Source of the DNA: Elephas maximus indicus
Lineage: Eukaryota > Chordata > Mammalia > Proboscidea > Elephantidae
Length of the DNA stretch: 64,000 nucleotides
NCBI RefSeq assembly: GCF_024166365.1
Contig: NC_064819.1
Span: 74,501-138,500, forward strand
Direction: 5' to 3'
The notes beneath the pieces are model-generated. The model was given only the letters and a program-made list of their open reading frames with translations, had not been told where the DNA came from and did no database searches. The translations under genes were made by a program, and so were the position numbers. Shown piece by piece: positions 9,666-19,930 of this stretch. Every line of letters starts with the position of its first letter. Position 1 is the stretch's first letter.

Positions 9666-10988
9666 CTTTTCATTATCAACCACAATAATCATTTATTAAA
9701 AGATAAAAAGGTAGGGTTTGCCGTCCATACCCTCAGGTCATTTACGGTCTTGATAAAGAGCTGACGGTCAGAGTAAGCCAGATGCCTGTTATGTGACTGA
9801 TCAGATCGGGGTAGCGGAAGCAGTCATCGCCTCCAGAGGGCTTTAGAGTCAAGGGAAGGATGCAGGGGCTTTGCCCAGGATATCACTACCAGGAAGTATT
9901 AAATACCACATGAGGGTGGCTGGTCAAGGGGGCCAGAAAACGCTGGCTTCTGACTGTGTCCTGTCTAGCCACCCCAAGTTCAGCTGCCACACTGTGGAAC
10001 CTTATGACATCCAAAGCCTTGGGAAAGTTTGGCTTTCTGTAGCTGGGCCAGACCGTGAACCCTGCTGCTGCTGAATTCCCCGTCACTTGCCCTCTGAACC
10101 CAGGCATTTTGTTCCCAGCCCCAAAGTGGGACTATCACAAAAGGCTTTCCTTTCAACAGGTATTTATACATGTTTTATAACCCCCTCCTCAGCCATGGGA
10201 ATAGCTCCCTCATCACCCCCTCCAACACATGTACGTATTGCCCCTCCCGTCGCACACACATACACACTTAGCTATGACTTCAGCCTCATCCTCAAAAGAG
10301 CCCAAATTCTAATGCCTTTTATGGTTCATCTCTCCTGAATATCCCACAAAACCTGCCCACTGACACTTCAGATCCTAGAATGGGCTGCTTCCACCTGCAT
10401 GCTGCCCTCTCGCCATGCTTTTGCGGCTGAGGATTTGGTGTCTGTGACGTGATCATTGGACGTGACCTTGACTGAATTGGGCCAAGTTGGCTCCACGTCT
10501 CTCCCAGCCTCTAGGAGCTTATGAGTGCAGGCACAGGAAAGAAAGGTAATGCTAGCAGAGTGCTTTAAAGTCTTGGAACTTTGCCTTTGGGGAAAGTAAA
10601 AACCATTTTACAAATGCTGATCAACCCTAATTAGAGCTTCCAGCCAGGCCTACAGAGGAGGAATTATTGAAAGACGTGATAGTAGGTGGGTGTGTTTGTG
10701 TGTCTGAAAAGAATTTGAACACACATCAAGAACCAAGTTTAAGTGGCAGAGATCTGTGACTAAGTTTGGTTGAACATTTACACGTGTGATTAAGCAGGAG
10801 CCCTCCTGCTTTCTCACTTGTGTCATTAAACACCTATAGGAATTTGGATTGTATTGCTTAACACCCGTAAGGATCAAAGAGTACGTGAGAGGATTACTTT
10901 AGTAGGTCTCTAGATATCTTCAAGATAAAATGGGTTGTGCCAGACAGGCCTGCATTGCTGTAATATGATGTCTAGGTTTATGTCATCT
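9666..10988. other. Unassigned intron sequence
   Basis: No family recognised. It contains a pyrimidine-rich section near 10180-10260 and a short GT run near 10688-10705. No exon was detected. Confidence 0.35.
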
Positions 10989-11000
10989 GTGAAACACAGG

Positions 11001-11751
11001 GAGGCTGTTGGTGGTTCAGTGATAGAATTCTTGCCTTCTGTATGGGAGACCTGGGTTCGATTCTGGCCAGGGCACCTCATGCACAGCCAACGCCCCTCTG
11101 TCAGCGGAGGCTTACATGTTGCTGAACAAGTTTCAGCAAAACTTATAGGCTAAGACAGACTAGGAAGAAAGGCCTGGTGATGTGCTTCCAAAAAATGAGC
11201 CACTGAAAGTCTGATGGATCACAGCAGTCTGATCCACACTGATCAGGGGGGTGGCGCAGGACCGGGCAATGTTTTGCTCAGTTGTGCGTGGGGTTGCTGT
11301 TACGGATTGAAATAAAAATGTGTGTTGTGAAGCTTAACTTCTGTGTCTGTGGTTATAATCCCATTTGGGAATGGGTTGTATTTGTTATGTTAATAAGGCA
11401 GGGTTGGTAAAGGGCATGTCTTGAATCAGTCTGTTTTGAGATAGAAAAGAGATTAAACAAGGAGATTAAAGAAGCAGCGATGGAGGAAGAGAGATGCAAG
11501 GCCGCATGAAGGTCGCCCAAGAGCAGAAGCTCAAAAGAGGCTAAGGTCTTCCTCCAGAGCTGAGATAGAAAGCTTTCCCGGAGAGCTGGCACCGTGAATT
11601 CAAACTTCTGTCCTCCTAAACTGTGAGAAAATAAATTTGTATGTTAAAACCGCCTACTTGTGGTATTTCTGTTATAGAACACTGGATAACTAGGACAGTT
11701 GCCGTGAAGGGGCAGCCGACTCGATGGCAGCCAAAAACAACAACAACAGCA
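11001..11751 (+). mobile_element. tRNA-Gly-headed composite SINE with inserted LTR (12-bp TSD)
   Basis: Exact 12-bp duplications GTGAAACACAGG at 10989-11000 and 11752-11763 bound the element. Its first about 70 bp are a diverged tRNA-Gly(GCC) gene, including GTGGTTCAGTGATAGAATTC and a B box GGTTCGATTCT at 11054-11064. Then comes a body with GTTTCAGCAAAACTT and AGAAAGGCCTGG shared with the RTE pieces at 39144-39535 and 63375-63956. The end matches an RTE-type 3' terminus: GGCGCAGGACCGGGCAATG, then CCGACTCGATGGCAGCC and an ACAACAAC tail. A solo LTR at 11298-11697 interrupts it. Without the LTR the SINE is about 346 bp. Confidence 0.82.
11298..11697 (+). mobile_element. Solo LTR, family A (TSD GTTGC)
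   Basis: Runs TGTTACGGATTGAA ... ACTAGGACA. Exact 5-bp duplications GTTGC lie at 11293-11297 and 11698-11702 within the host SINE. It is shorter and more diverged than the other copies but keeps TAAACTGTGAGAAAATAAAT and ACTTGTGGTATTTCTGTTAT near its 3' end. Confidence 0.85.
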
Positions 11752-11763
11752 GTGAAACACAGG

Positions 11764-12405
11764 TAGTGTTTCTTGGATTCATTATCTCCCAAGCAGATGA
11801 AACTTTTTAAGAGAGTAGCAGTGTTTTTTTACATTCTAAATATTCTAGAGCTCCTGGCTGTAAAATATCATTTCTTCTGAGAGAATATTCTATTAGTACT
11901 GCTCCCCCACAGACCTGACAGCATCAGAGCGAAGGAGAAAAAAGGAAATATTTGTACCCTGTATGCAAATATCTTGGAATGGAGCAGTAGTCTGCAGTAA
12001 TGGGGGAACTGAAAAATTCCTAGAAGCTGTCAGCCTGAAATGAATATTTTATAAACATATATGATTTGGAGGCTTATATAATGAAAGCAATCTTTTTAAA
12101 GGCAATTGAAACCAGATTTTAAAAATGCCAGACAGATAAAGATGAAGACAGTGTTCTCATCCTTCCTCCCTGAGTTTGTGCTCAGCTCACAGTCCTGGCA
12201 GGAGGTGCTCACATGGATTCTCATGAAAATTATATGAGCACGTTGTATTAATTTGGTTAAAAAAAAAATTGGTACTTTTTTATTGGCTTTGCTTCTTTTG
12301 GTTCTTACTGCCTATATCAGAAGACGTTGTATTCATTTAAAGGAAGAGCATTCATTCAGAGGACATTTAATGAGTGACCTTTCGTGCCAAGTACTGCGTT
12401 AGATA
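11764..12405. other. Unassigned intron sequence
   Basis: AT-rich, with no repeat or exon signal that I recognise. Confidence 0.35.
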
Positions 12406-12612
12406 AAAAGCCCTTGTGACACAACAGTTGAGAGCTTGGCTGTTAACCAGAAGGTTGTTGGTTCAAACCCCTACAGCTGCTCCTTGGAGGAAAGACCTGG
12501 CGATCTGCTCCTGTGAAGATTACAGGCTAAAAACTCTATGGTGCAGTTCTACTCTGTCACCTGGGGTTGCATGAGTTGAAATTTGACTTGATGACCCCAA
12601 CTACAGTAACAG
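12406..12612 (+). mobile_element. AfroSINE, diverged
   Basis: A tRNA-like head (CTTGGCTGTTAACCAGAAGG, GGTTCAAACCCC) is followed by GAAAGACCTGGCGATCTGCT, AAAAACTCTATGGTGCAGTT and CTACTCTGTCACC, the canonical AfroSINE order. Confidence 0.88.
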
Positions 12613-12639
12613 AAGCTGTGTTAGATGAGGTGAATACAA

Positions 12640-13442
12640 AGATTAATAAGATTCTTCTCCTTAGTCTTCATGAAGTTATAATCTTAAAAGAGAGGTGAAA
12701 GTCAGACTTCAAACACTGTAACAGAAGAATGCATAGGGTTGCTGTAAAACTCAGAAAACCAATACCCGAATCCATTACTGGTCAGAGGAGGGAAGCTTGG
12801 TAGATTGGGCTTCCAAGAGGTGATGACCCTGACATTAAGTCATAAAGAACAAAGAGTAGCTGCCAGGTATTACAGGTGTAGAGAAGAGTGTTACAATGCA
12901 GAGGTACTGAGGAGTGGTGACCTTGTGGAAACCCAAGCAGTCTGGTGTGGTCAGAGCATAGAATTACTTTAAAGAAACGGAGATGAGGCTGAGAAGGCAG
13001 GAGGGGGCTAGATCCTAATAGGCCTTGTATGGCAGCCAAGATCGAATGATATCCTGAAGGCAAAAAGCAGCCATTGAAAGACTTGGTCAGGAATGGGTGA
13101 AAGTCCCTAAAATAACTGTATAATAAGGGTGAAGTGAAACAAAATGGCCCATCAGGTATTAGGGATACTAAGGGGTAATGATGAGAAAGTCATGGGTTCT
13201 TTCACTGTATTCAACACGTATGTGTTATTTCTGTACACCAGACTCTCTCCTAGGCACTGATGATTGAGTAATGAACACTCTAGACATGTTCCCTGTCTTT
13301 ACTTACAATCTATTGGGGAAATGGACATCTAATCAAGCAGTTATAACACAACATGCTATGAAGGATCATAGGAAAGGTATAGGTTACTGCTGGAAGGAGC
13401 ATCTTAACAAGAGTTGGGAGTCCAGGGAAGCCTTCTGGAGAC
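12640..13442 (+). mobile_element. Ancient mammalian repeat (L2-like), fragments
   Basis: It contains blocks of a familiar mammalian-wide repeat: GGCCTTGTATGGCAGCCAAG, GCAGCCATTGAAAGACTTGG, and further on TCTCCTAGGCACTGATGATT and CCAGGGAAGCCTTCTGGAG. The family name is uncertain (LINE2-like). There is no coding capacity. Confidence 0.5.
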
Positions 13443-13634
13443 CAAATCTGTTACCATCCGACTCATAGTGACCCTATAGGACAGAATAGAACTCCCCCAT
13501 AGGGTTTCCAAGGCTGTAAACCTTTACAGAAGCAGATTGCCATGTCTTTCTCCCACGAAGCAGCTGGTGAGTTCGAACCGCGGACCTTTCAGTCAGCAGC
13601 CGAGTGCTTCACCACCGTACCACCAGGGCTCCCC
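13443..13634 (-). mobile_element. AfroSINE
   Basis: Antisense copy: CATCCGACTCATAGTGACCC, TATAGGACAGAATAGAACTC, AGCAGATTGCCATGTCTTTC, GCAGCCGAGTGCTTCACCAC, ending at the head CCAGGGCTCCC. Confidence 0.9.
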
Positions 13635-14462
13635 TCCTGCGGAAAGTGATGCATAAACTGAAATCTGACCAATACATAGACTCAGCCCCCAGGATAAGAG
13701 GAACAAGAGCAGGAGTGTTCTAGGAGAAGGAACACTGTGGGCGAAGCCTTTGAAGTGAGGGAATGACCCATTTAATGAACTGAAACTGTTCACTGGGTAG
13801 TTTTAAGTAGGGGAATGACTTGCAGTCAGACTGAACCGATAGTCAGGGGCCAGATGTTGAGAGATCTAATAAAAAATAATAATAATAATAAGTCATGTTA
13901 AAGTCATTTAGTTTTACCTTATTAGGAGTGGAGAGGGCAGTAACAAGGTTAGCTTTGTGTTTTGGAAAGATCCCTCTGGCTGCAGTCCACAAAATGTACT
14001 GGTTTGAGGAAGGACTGGAAACAAGGGGAGCAGGTAGAGTGCTCATATGGTCATCAAGTGGGAGGTGTTACTGACCTGAGAAGGGAAACGACAGTGTGGG
14101 CAAAGAGAACAGATTCAGGAGGTATTTGGGAGGAAGTATCAATAGGACTTGGAGATTAGTTGGAGGGTAAAAGAGAAGGCATAACCGGCTTGGGCATCTG
14201 AGAGGAAGGTGATGGCCTTCCCTGAAATAGGGATACAGGAGGAGGAACAGGTTTAGGCATGGTGGACAGAAGCAATACACTTAGTTTGGGGCATACTGAG
14301 TTTAAGGTACCAGTGGGACATTTCAGGATTGAAAGAAGAATGTAGAGAGCCCAGTGGAGATGATTCAGAGCAAAATCTTCTATTTCACAATTTGCCCAAA
14401 CCCCTACCCACACCCACATCTACTATTTTACCCTATACAAGATGGTTTGAGTTGTAAGGCTC
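13635..14462 (+). mobile_element. Ancient mammalian repeat (L2-like), continued
   Basis: GGAACACTGTGGGCGAAGCC, GGGGAATGACTTGCAGTCAG and AAAGATCCCTCTGGCTGCAG are blocks of the same old repeat as 12640-13442, which the AfroSINE at 13443-13634 interrupts. An (AAT)n run lies at 13866-13890. Confidence 0.45.
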
Positions 14463-14862
14463 TGTCTTATTTAGTGCTGCTATAACAGAAATGCCACAAG
14501 TAGATGGCTTTAACAAACATTTATTTTCTCAGAGTTTAGGTAGCTAGAAGTCCAAATTCTGGGTGCTGGCTCTAGGGGGGAAGGCTTTCTCTCTCTGTGG
14601 GCTCTAGAGGAAGGTACTTGTCTCTTCGGCTTCTGCTTCCTGGTTCCTTGGAGTTCTCCATGTGTCTTGGCATCTGTTGTACCTGATCTCTCCTGTTTGT
14701 TTAATATCTTGTATCTCAAAAGAGATTGACTCAAGACACCCTATGCTAATCCTGTCCATTAACATAGCAAAGACAACCCATTCCTAAATGGGACTTTAAC
14801 CATAGGCATAGAGGTTAGGATTTATAACACATATCTTCGGGGGACACCATCAATCCATAACA
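14463..14862 (-). mobile_element. Solo LTR, family A (TSD GGCTC/GGCTG)
   Basis: Starts TGTCTTATTTAGTGCTGC and ends AATCCATAACA. The duplications GGCTC (14458-14462) and GGCTG (14863-14867) differ at one base. Internal blocks AACAGAAATGCCACAAGTAG and GGTGCTGGCTCTAGGGG match the family. Confidence 0.8.
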
Positions 14863-15187
14863 GGCTGGTATCCTTGTTTTTTAATAACAATTTTTTACAT
14901 TTTAACTAAGATCTTACTTCTTTCAGGATGTCTGTGCTGAACTTCTAATCCCAGATAGATGACGTTCCCCTGTGCTCATCCAGTCTTCTGCCAGTTCTGC
15001 ATGAATTCTGGCATTTCTTGTTTAACAGTTTTCCTGACCATATTGGCATCTCTTTGGGGGTTAGCTGTTTGCACTGTACCACAGACCAGTTGGGAATTGG
15101 CAACTGTTAGTGACTTTACCACAGTCATCAGATACTATTTTTTTCACATACCTCCAACCAGGGTTGCACCAAGAGGTTTAATAAAAA
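14863..15187. other. Unassigned intron sequence
   Basis: No recognised element. AT-rich. Confidence 0.3.
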
Positions 15188-15199
15188 AAGCAGGAGACT

Positions 15200-15783
15200 T
15201 TTTTTTTTGAAAAAAAAATTTTTAATCTTTTTTTAAATATTGTACTTTAGATGAAGTTGTACAGAACTAGCTTCTCATTAAACAATTAGTACACATATTG
15301 TTTTGTGACATTGGTTACCAACCCCATGACATGTCAACACTCTCCCCTTCTTGACTTTGGGTTCCCTATTACCAGCTTTCCTGTTTTCCTGCCCCCTCCT
15401 GCCTTCTAGTCCTTGCCCCTGGGCTGGTGTGCCCATTTAGTCTCATTTTGTTTTATGGGCCTGTCTAATCTTTGGCTGAAGGGTGAACCTCAGGAGTGAC
15501 TTCATGACTGAGCTAAAAGGGTGTCTGGGGGCCGTACTCTCAGGGTTTCCCCAGACTCTGTCAGACCAGTAAGTCTGTTCTTTTTTTGTGAGGTTAGAAT
15601 TTTGTTCTCCATTTTTCTCCAGCTTTGTCTGGGACCCTCTATTGTGATCCCTGTCAGAGCAGTTGGTGGTGGTAGCCAGCACCATCTAGTTGTGCTGGAC
15701 CCAATCTGGTGGAGGCTGTGATAGTTGTGGCCCATTTGTCCTTTGGACTAATATTTCCCTTATGTCTTTGGTTTTCTTCATTC
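15200..15783 (-). mobile_element. 5'-truncated L1 3' end (12-bp TSD)
   Basis: Poly-T at the left end, then GTACTTTAGATGAAGTTGTA and TGTTTTGTGACATTGGTTAC, the antisense 3' UTR of the same L1 as at 19995. It is bounded by AAGCAGGAGACT (15188-15199) and AAGCAGCAGACT (15784-15795), an 11/12 match. About 580 bp of 3' UTR remain. Confidence 0.88.
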
Positions 15784-15795
15784 AAGCAGCAGACT

Positions 15796-17427
15796 CCTTC
15801 AGTAGAATATTTAATACAGCACTTCCTCCTGCCTTGAACATTTTCCCATTTTCCCCTAAACCTTGGAATTAGCCTTTCTTTGGTGTTAAAAACCAAAACG
15901 CTAGTAAAGAAAATATGATTATCTCAGAGTTGAGGTGGTTCATCAGGGGAAGCCCCTTGTGAGGGATTACTTTACGAAAGATGATACCATCTGTCCAGAG
16001 ACAGAGCAGGAGGCTAATTAAGCAGAATAGGGGGTTTAGATTAATAGGAAAATAATTTCTTAATAATGAATTACCTATATGGTCGCTGTGAGTCAAAATG
16101 AACTTGACAGCAATGTTTTTTGTTTTGTTTTGTTTATACAATATCTTATGCTTGGATAGAGTTTGGGATATATTGGACACTTCACTTGAGGAAGAGAAAA
16201 TCTTTCAAAAGAGAATAGATACCCAACCATATGTTTAGGGCTTTAGAATATCTCCTATTCATGGGATTGGACACCCTTTGACTCACCTGAATTATAGGAT
16301 ATTGGAGTGATTTGGAGGATATCTAGGGCAGTGGAATTTACACGGTGCCCTGCAGGGCCCTGCGGAGGCTTGGTGTCCCTCAGGGCCAGGGTGGAGGCTG
16401 GCAGGGAGAGGCCTTTAACAAGGGCAGCTATACTTGTATTTGTTCCACATATTAATACTTCATTTGAAAATATTCCAGATCTGAAAAGAGTGCTCCGACC
16501 TCTGGTTTTACTCCATCCCTCTGTAGCCCAGCCAGCCAGTCGGGGGTGGACTCAAACCATCTCTCTTGATTCTCAGGCCAGCGTCTGTCCTCAGACAGTG
16601 CAATTTTCCTTGGCTTTTCAGCCCATAAAATTACTTGATAAACACTGTCTGCTTCTAAGCTTTCGGCCTTACACAGTTGCTTTGCTCCATTGTAAATAAT
16701 TAAGAATTTAACAGGCCACTGATTAAAAACAAAATTGGCCGCATGGCCTGCTCCGATTTTGGCTCTCTCAGCAGTTTGACTATTATTATTAACACTCTCC
16801 CATATGCCCCTTGGGAGAAGATCAAGTCTTCCAGGGCTGATCACAGTTTATCGCTTTGGGTTAGCAAGAAGGTTTAAAGATGTTAGTCTTTGCTTTTGGA
16901 GGCTACCAAATGGCCCCCTGATCTTGACCCTGGGCCTCATGTTGGCTATATTCTATATGTCCTGAAGGGGCCCCAGCCTTGCTGCACTTGCCAATATGGA
17001 GTCAAGGTCTCTATAGAAGCTGCGTTTTCCCCAGGCACCTAATTGAGGTGTGTGGAAGGGGAGGCCCCAAGGGTCTTATCAGAAGACAATTTACATAGGC
17101 GGAAGTTGCGGGAAATCTATTCTCTGGGATTCTTTTAAATTTGTTAATGCGGTATTTTATTATAGCTCCTCCTTTAATCCCCCTTTCTGTTTTCTTCCTG
17201 TCCTGTTTTTTGGTTTTCTGACACATTTCTCTTCATTGATCCAGATAATTCGAAAGCTAGAGGGACAAATGGAGATGAATGGAGCCGGGAGTGAAAAGGT
17301 GCAGGGAGTGAACTCCAGCTTTTAGAGAAGATGGGTGGACCAAAGGAAGTTGGGAGAGGAATCAGGACATCTTTCCAGCCTTAGGCAGCTCTCTGAGCAT
17401 CTATGTGTTTATGTATACATGCTTGTA
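15796..17427. other. Unassigned region with two overlapping opposite-strand ORFs
   Basis: The part before 16076 and the part after 16140 look like one older unit split by a short AfroSINE tail (16076-16130, TGTGAGTCAAAATGAACTTG). Opposing frames of 130 codons each lie at 16307-16699 (+) and 16452-16844 (-). I do not recognise either product. The region is of mid GC content and lacks the sequence texture of the flanking repeats, so it could be a decayed retroviral interior or a processed remnant. Confidence 0.3.
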
Positions 17428-17632
17428 AAGAGCACTGGTGGCACAATGTTTAAATGCTCTGCTGCTGACCAAAAGGTTGGCGGTTTGAACCCACCAGCAG
17501 CTCTGTGGAAGAAAAGACCTGGCAGTCAGCTCCTGTAAAGATCAAAGCCTAGGGAACCCTGTGGGGCAGCTTACTCTGTGCTGTAGGGTCATTGTGAGTC
17601 AGAATCGACTATACAGCACACAACAACAGTGC
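17428..17632 (+). mobile_element. AfroSINE
   Basis: AGCACTGGTGGCACAATG head, GGTTTGAACCCACC B box, AAGACCTGGCAGTCAGCTCC, CCTGTGGGGCAGC, and a tail CACACAACAACAG. Confidence 0.93.
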
Positions 17633-18067
17633 GTGCTTACATTTATCCTGTATACATGTGTCCAGTGTCAGCTATATGCCAGAAGCGTTCCAAGTATGGA
17701 GATGTGGGCTTGAATTGGGCATAATCATGATCTCAGAAACTCACAGTCAGGTGGCAGAGAGAGAGATGGAGATGATTACCACACAGTTTCCTAAGGCATC
17801 AAATGTGAACAAGACGCTGTGAAGCGCAGAGGACAGAGCAGTTAAATTTGCTTGATGGAGCCAGATGAGTTGACGGAAGAGTGACTGTGAGGGGGGGTCA
17901 CATACACGTAATTAAACTAGGAAGTTAAGGGACAATGGGATTTTTCCAGAGACTGTAAGTGTCTTTTGGGTGTTGTTGCTTGGTTTGTTTTTAACAAATC
18001 TGCTATATTCGGTAACCATAAGGGTACTTCTTGTACATACTTCTGTAAATGAGTATGTTGTAAGCTC
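17633..18067. other. Unassigned intron sequence
   Basis: Contains blocks such as TCACAGTCAGGTGGCAGAGA that resemble the old L2-like repeats elsewhere, but too little for a firm call. Confidence 0.3.
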
Positions 18068-18273
18068 AGGAAGCCTTGATGGCACAACGGTTACGTGTTT
18101 GGCTGCTAAATGAAAGCTCAACGGTTTGAACCTACCCAGAGGCTCTGCGGGAGAAGGACCTGGCAGTCTGCTCCCATAAAGATTACAGCCTGGAAAACCC
18201 TATGGGGCAGTTACACTCTGTCACATGGAGTCAGCTATGAGTTGGAATCAACTCAGTGGACCCAACAACAACG
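18068..18273 (+). mobile_element. AfroSINE
   Basis: GCCTTGATGGCACAACGG head, GGTTTGAACCTACCCAG, GGACCTGGCAGTCTGCTCCC, CCCTATGGGGCAGTTACACT and an ACAACAAC tail. Confidence 0.93.
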
Positions 18274-18317
18274 TGAGCTCAGGCCACAGAAACATTTTAA
18301 CGTGGGAAATTATGGTT

Positions 18318-18530
18318 TACTTTGATCGCGCAATGGTTAAATGCTTGGCTGCCAACCAAAAGATCAGCAGTTTAAACCTACCAGCTGCTCCATGGGAGAA
18401 AAGACCTGGCAATCTGTTCCTGTAAGGATTATAGCTTAGGAAACCCTATGGGGCAGTTCTTCTCTGTCCTGTAGGGTTGCTATGATTTGGAATTAATTGA
18501 CTTTCTGGCACACAATGACCACAACAATAT
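18318..18530 (+). mobile_element. AfroSINE
   Basis: GCGCAATGGTTAAATGCTTG head, AAAGACCTGGCAATCTGTTC, CCCTATGGGGCAGTTCTTCT, CCTGTAGGGTTGCTATGATT, tail CCACAACAAT. It forms an inverted pair with 18564-18743. Confidence 0.93.
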
Positions 18531-18563
18531 GAAATTTATTTTAATATTCATAGAGATTAAATT

Positions 18564-18743
18564 CAGTCCAGTTGTTGTCAAGTTGGTTTTGACTCATGGC
18601 AATCCCACGAGTGTCAGAGTAGAACTGTGCCCCACAGGGTTTTCAGTGGATGATTTTTCCAAAGTAGATTGCCAGGTCTTTCTTCTGAAGTGCCTCTTTT
18701 GGTTAGTATCCTAGTACATTAATGGCTTGCACCACCCAGGTGA
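18564..18743 (-). mobile_element. AfroSINE
   Basis: Antisense: CAGTTGTTGTCAAGTTGG, TTTTGACTCATGGCAATCCC, CACAGGGTTTTCAGTGGATG, GCCAGGTCTTTCTTCTGAAG, ending near the head CACCACCCAGGTG. Confidence 0.9.
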
Positions 18744-18844
18744 TGTAACTCAACATGTTTTTTCTATAAATACTGTACTAAACATGTTTATTTTTAAGTC
18801 TTATATATTAAAGTATTTTATCACCATATTTAATTTTTATGCAC

Positions 18845-18920
18845 ATGGGAGGCAGTATAGAGAAGTAATCAGAAAAAGTTCTATTGTTATAGAGTATCTA
18901 GGATCAAATTCTAATTATTA
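18845..18920 (+). mobile_element. MIR SINE, 5' half
   Basis: AGGCAGTATAGAGAAGTAAT and TCTAGGATCAAATTCTAATT are diverged MIR head sequence. It continues at 19741 beyond the inserted L1. Confidence 0.65.
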
Positions 18921-19737
18921 AGACAGTACACAATACTGGGGAACCCGCACAACTTGACCAAGGCAAGGACCTGGAAGCTCCATAGACACATCCAAACTCA
19001 CTGAGGGACCAGATTACTGGGCTGAGGGCTGTGGAGGACCATGGTCTCGGTGAACAGCTAGCTCAGTTGGCATAACAGTTTATAAAGAAAAATGTTCTAC
19101 ATTCTACTTTGGAGAGTAGCATCTGGGCTCTTAAAAGCTGCTGAGTGGCCATCTAAGATACTCCACTGGTCTTACCTGGTCTGGAGCAAGGGAAAATGAA
19201 GAAAACCAAAGACACAAGGAAAAAGTTAGTTCAAAGGATTAGTGGACCACAAGTACCGCAGCCTCCACCTGACTGAGTCCAGCAAACTAGATGGTGCCCG
19301 CCTGCCGCCACTGACTTTTATGACAGGGATCATAATAGAGGGCCCTGGACAGAGCTGGAGAAAAATGTAGAACAAAATCGTAACTCACAAAAAAAAAAAA
19401 AACAGACTTACTGGTCTGACAGAGACTGGAGAAACCCTGACGGCATGGTCCCCAGACACCGTTTTAACTCAGTACTGAAGTCACTCCTGAGGTTCACTGT
19501 TCAGCCAAAGATTAGACAGGCCCATAAAACAAAACAAGACTAAAGGAGCACACCAGCCCAGGGGGCAAGGATGAGAAGGCAGGAGGGGACAGGAAGGCTG
19601 GTAATAGGGAACCCAGGGTTGAGAAGGGGAGAGTGTTGACGTATTGTGGGGTTGGCAACAGTGTCACAAAACAGTATGTGTATTGTTTAATGAGAAACTA
19701 ATTTGCTCTGTAAACCTCCATCTAATGTTCAAAAAAA
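18921..19737 (+). mobile_element. 5'-truncated L1 inserted in a MIR (about 15-bp TSD)
   Basis: L1 3' UTR: GGGCTCTTAAAAGCTGCTGA, AGATGGTGCCCGCCTGCCGC, CAAAGATTAGACAGGCCCAT, TGTCACAAAACAGTATGTGT, then poly-A. Flanked by AAATTCTAATTATTA (18906-18920) and AAATTCTAATTACTA (ending about 19752), 14/15 identical, both within MIR sequence. Confidence 0.9.
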
Positions 19738-19740
19738 AAA

Positions 19741-19930
19741 TTCTAATTACTAGTCATGTAACCTTGAATAAAAAAACTTAACCTATTTATTCCTTAGTTT
19801 TCTTATCTGTAAAATGGAGATAATTATAGTACCTGTTTTACAAAGTTTTTAAGATTTAAATAATACATGCAGTGTGCTTAGAATATTGCCTAGCACAGCA
19901 TAAGCATAAGTTTTGGATATATTGTTGCTA
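19741..19930 (+). mobile_element. MIR SINE, 3' half
   Basis: CATGTAACCTTGAATAAAAA, TCTTATCTGTAAAATGGAGA, TTAGAATATTGCCTAGCACA: MIR core and tail, continuing from 18920. Confidence 0.8.

Noticed and set aside
11004..11074. Functional tRNA-Gly gene
   Set aside because: It has A- and B-box-like motifs but substitutions break the acceptor and anticodon stems, and it is followed by a SINE body and bounded by TSDs. The same applies to 28591-28661.
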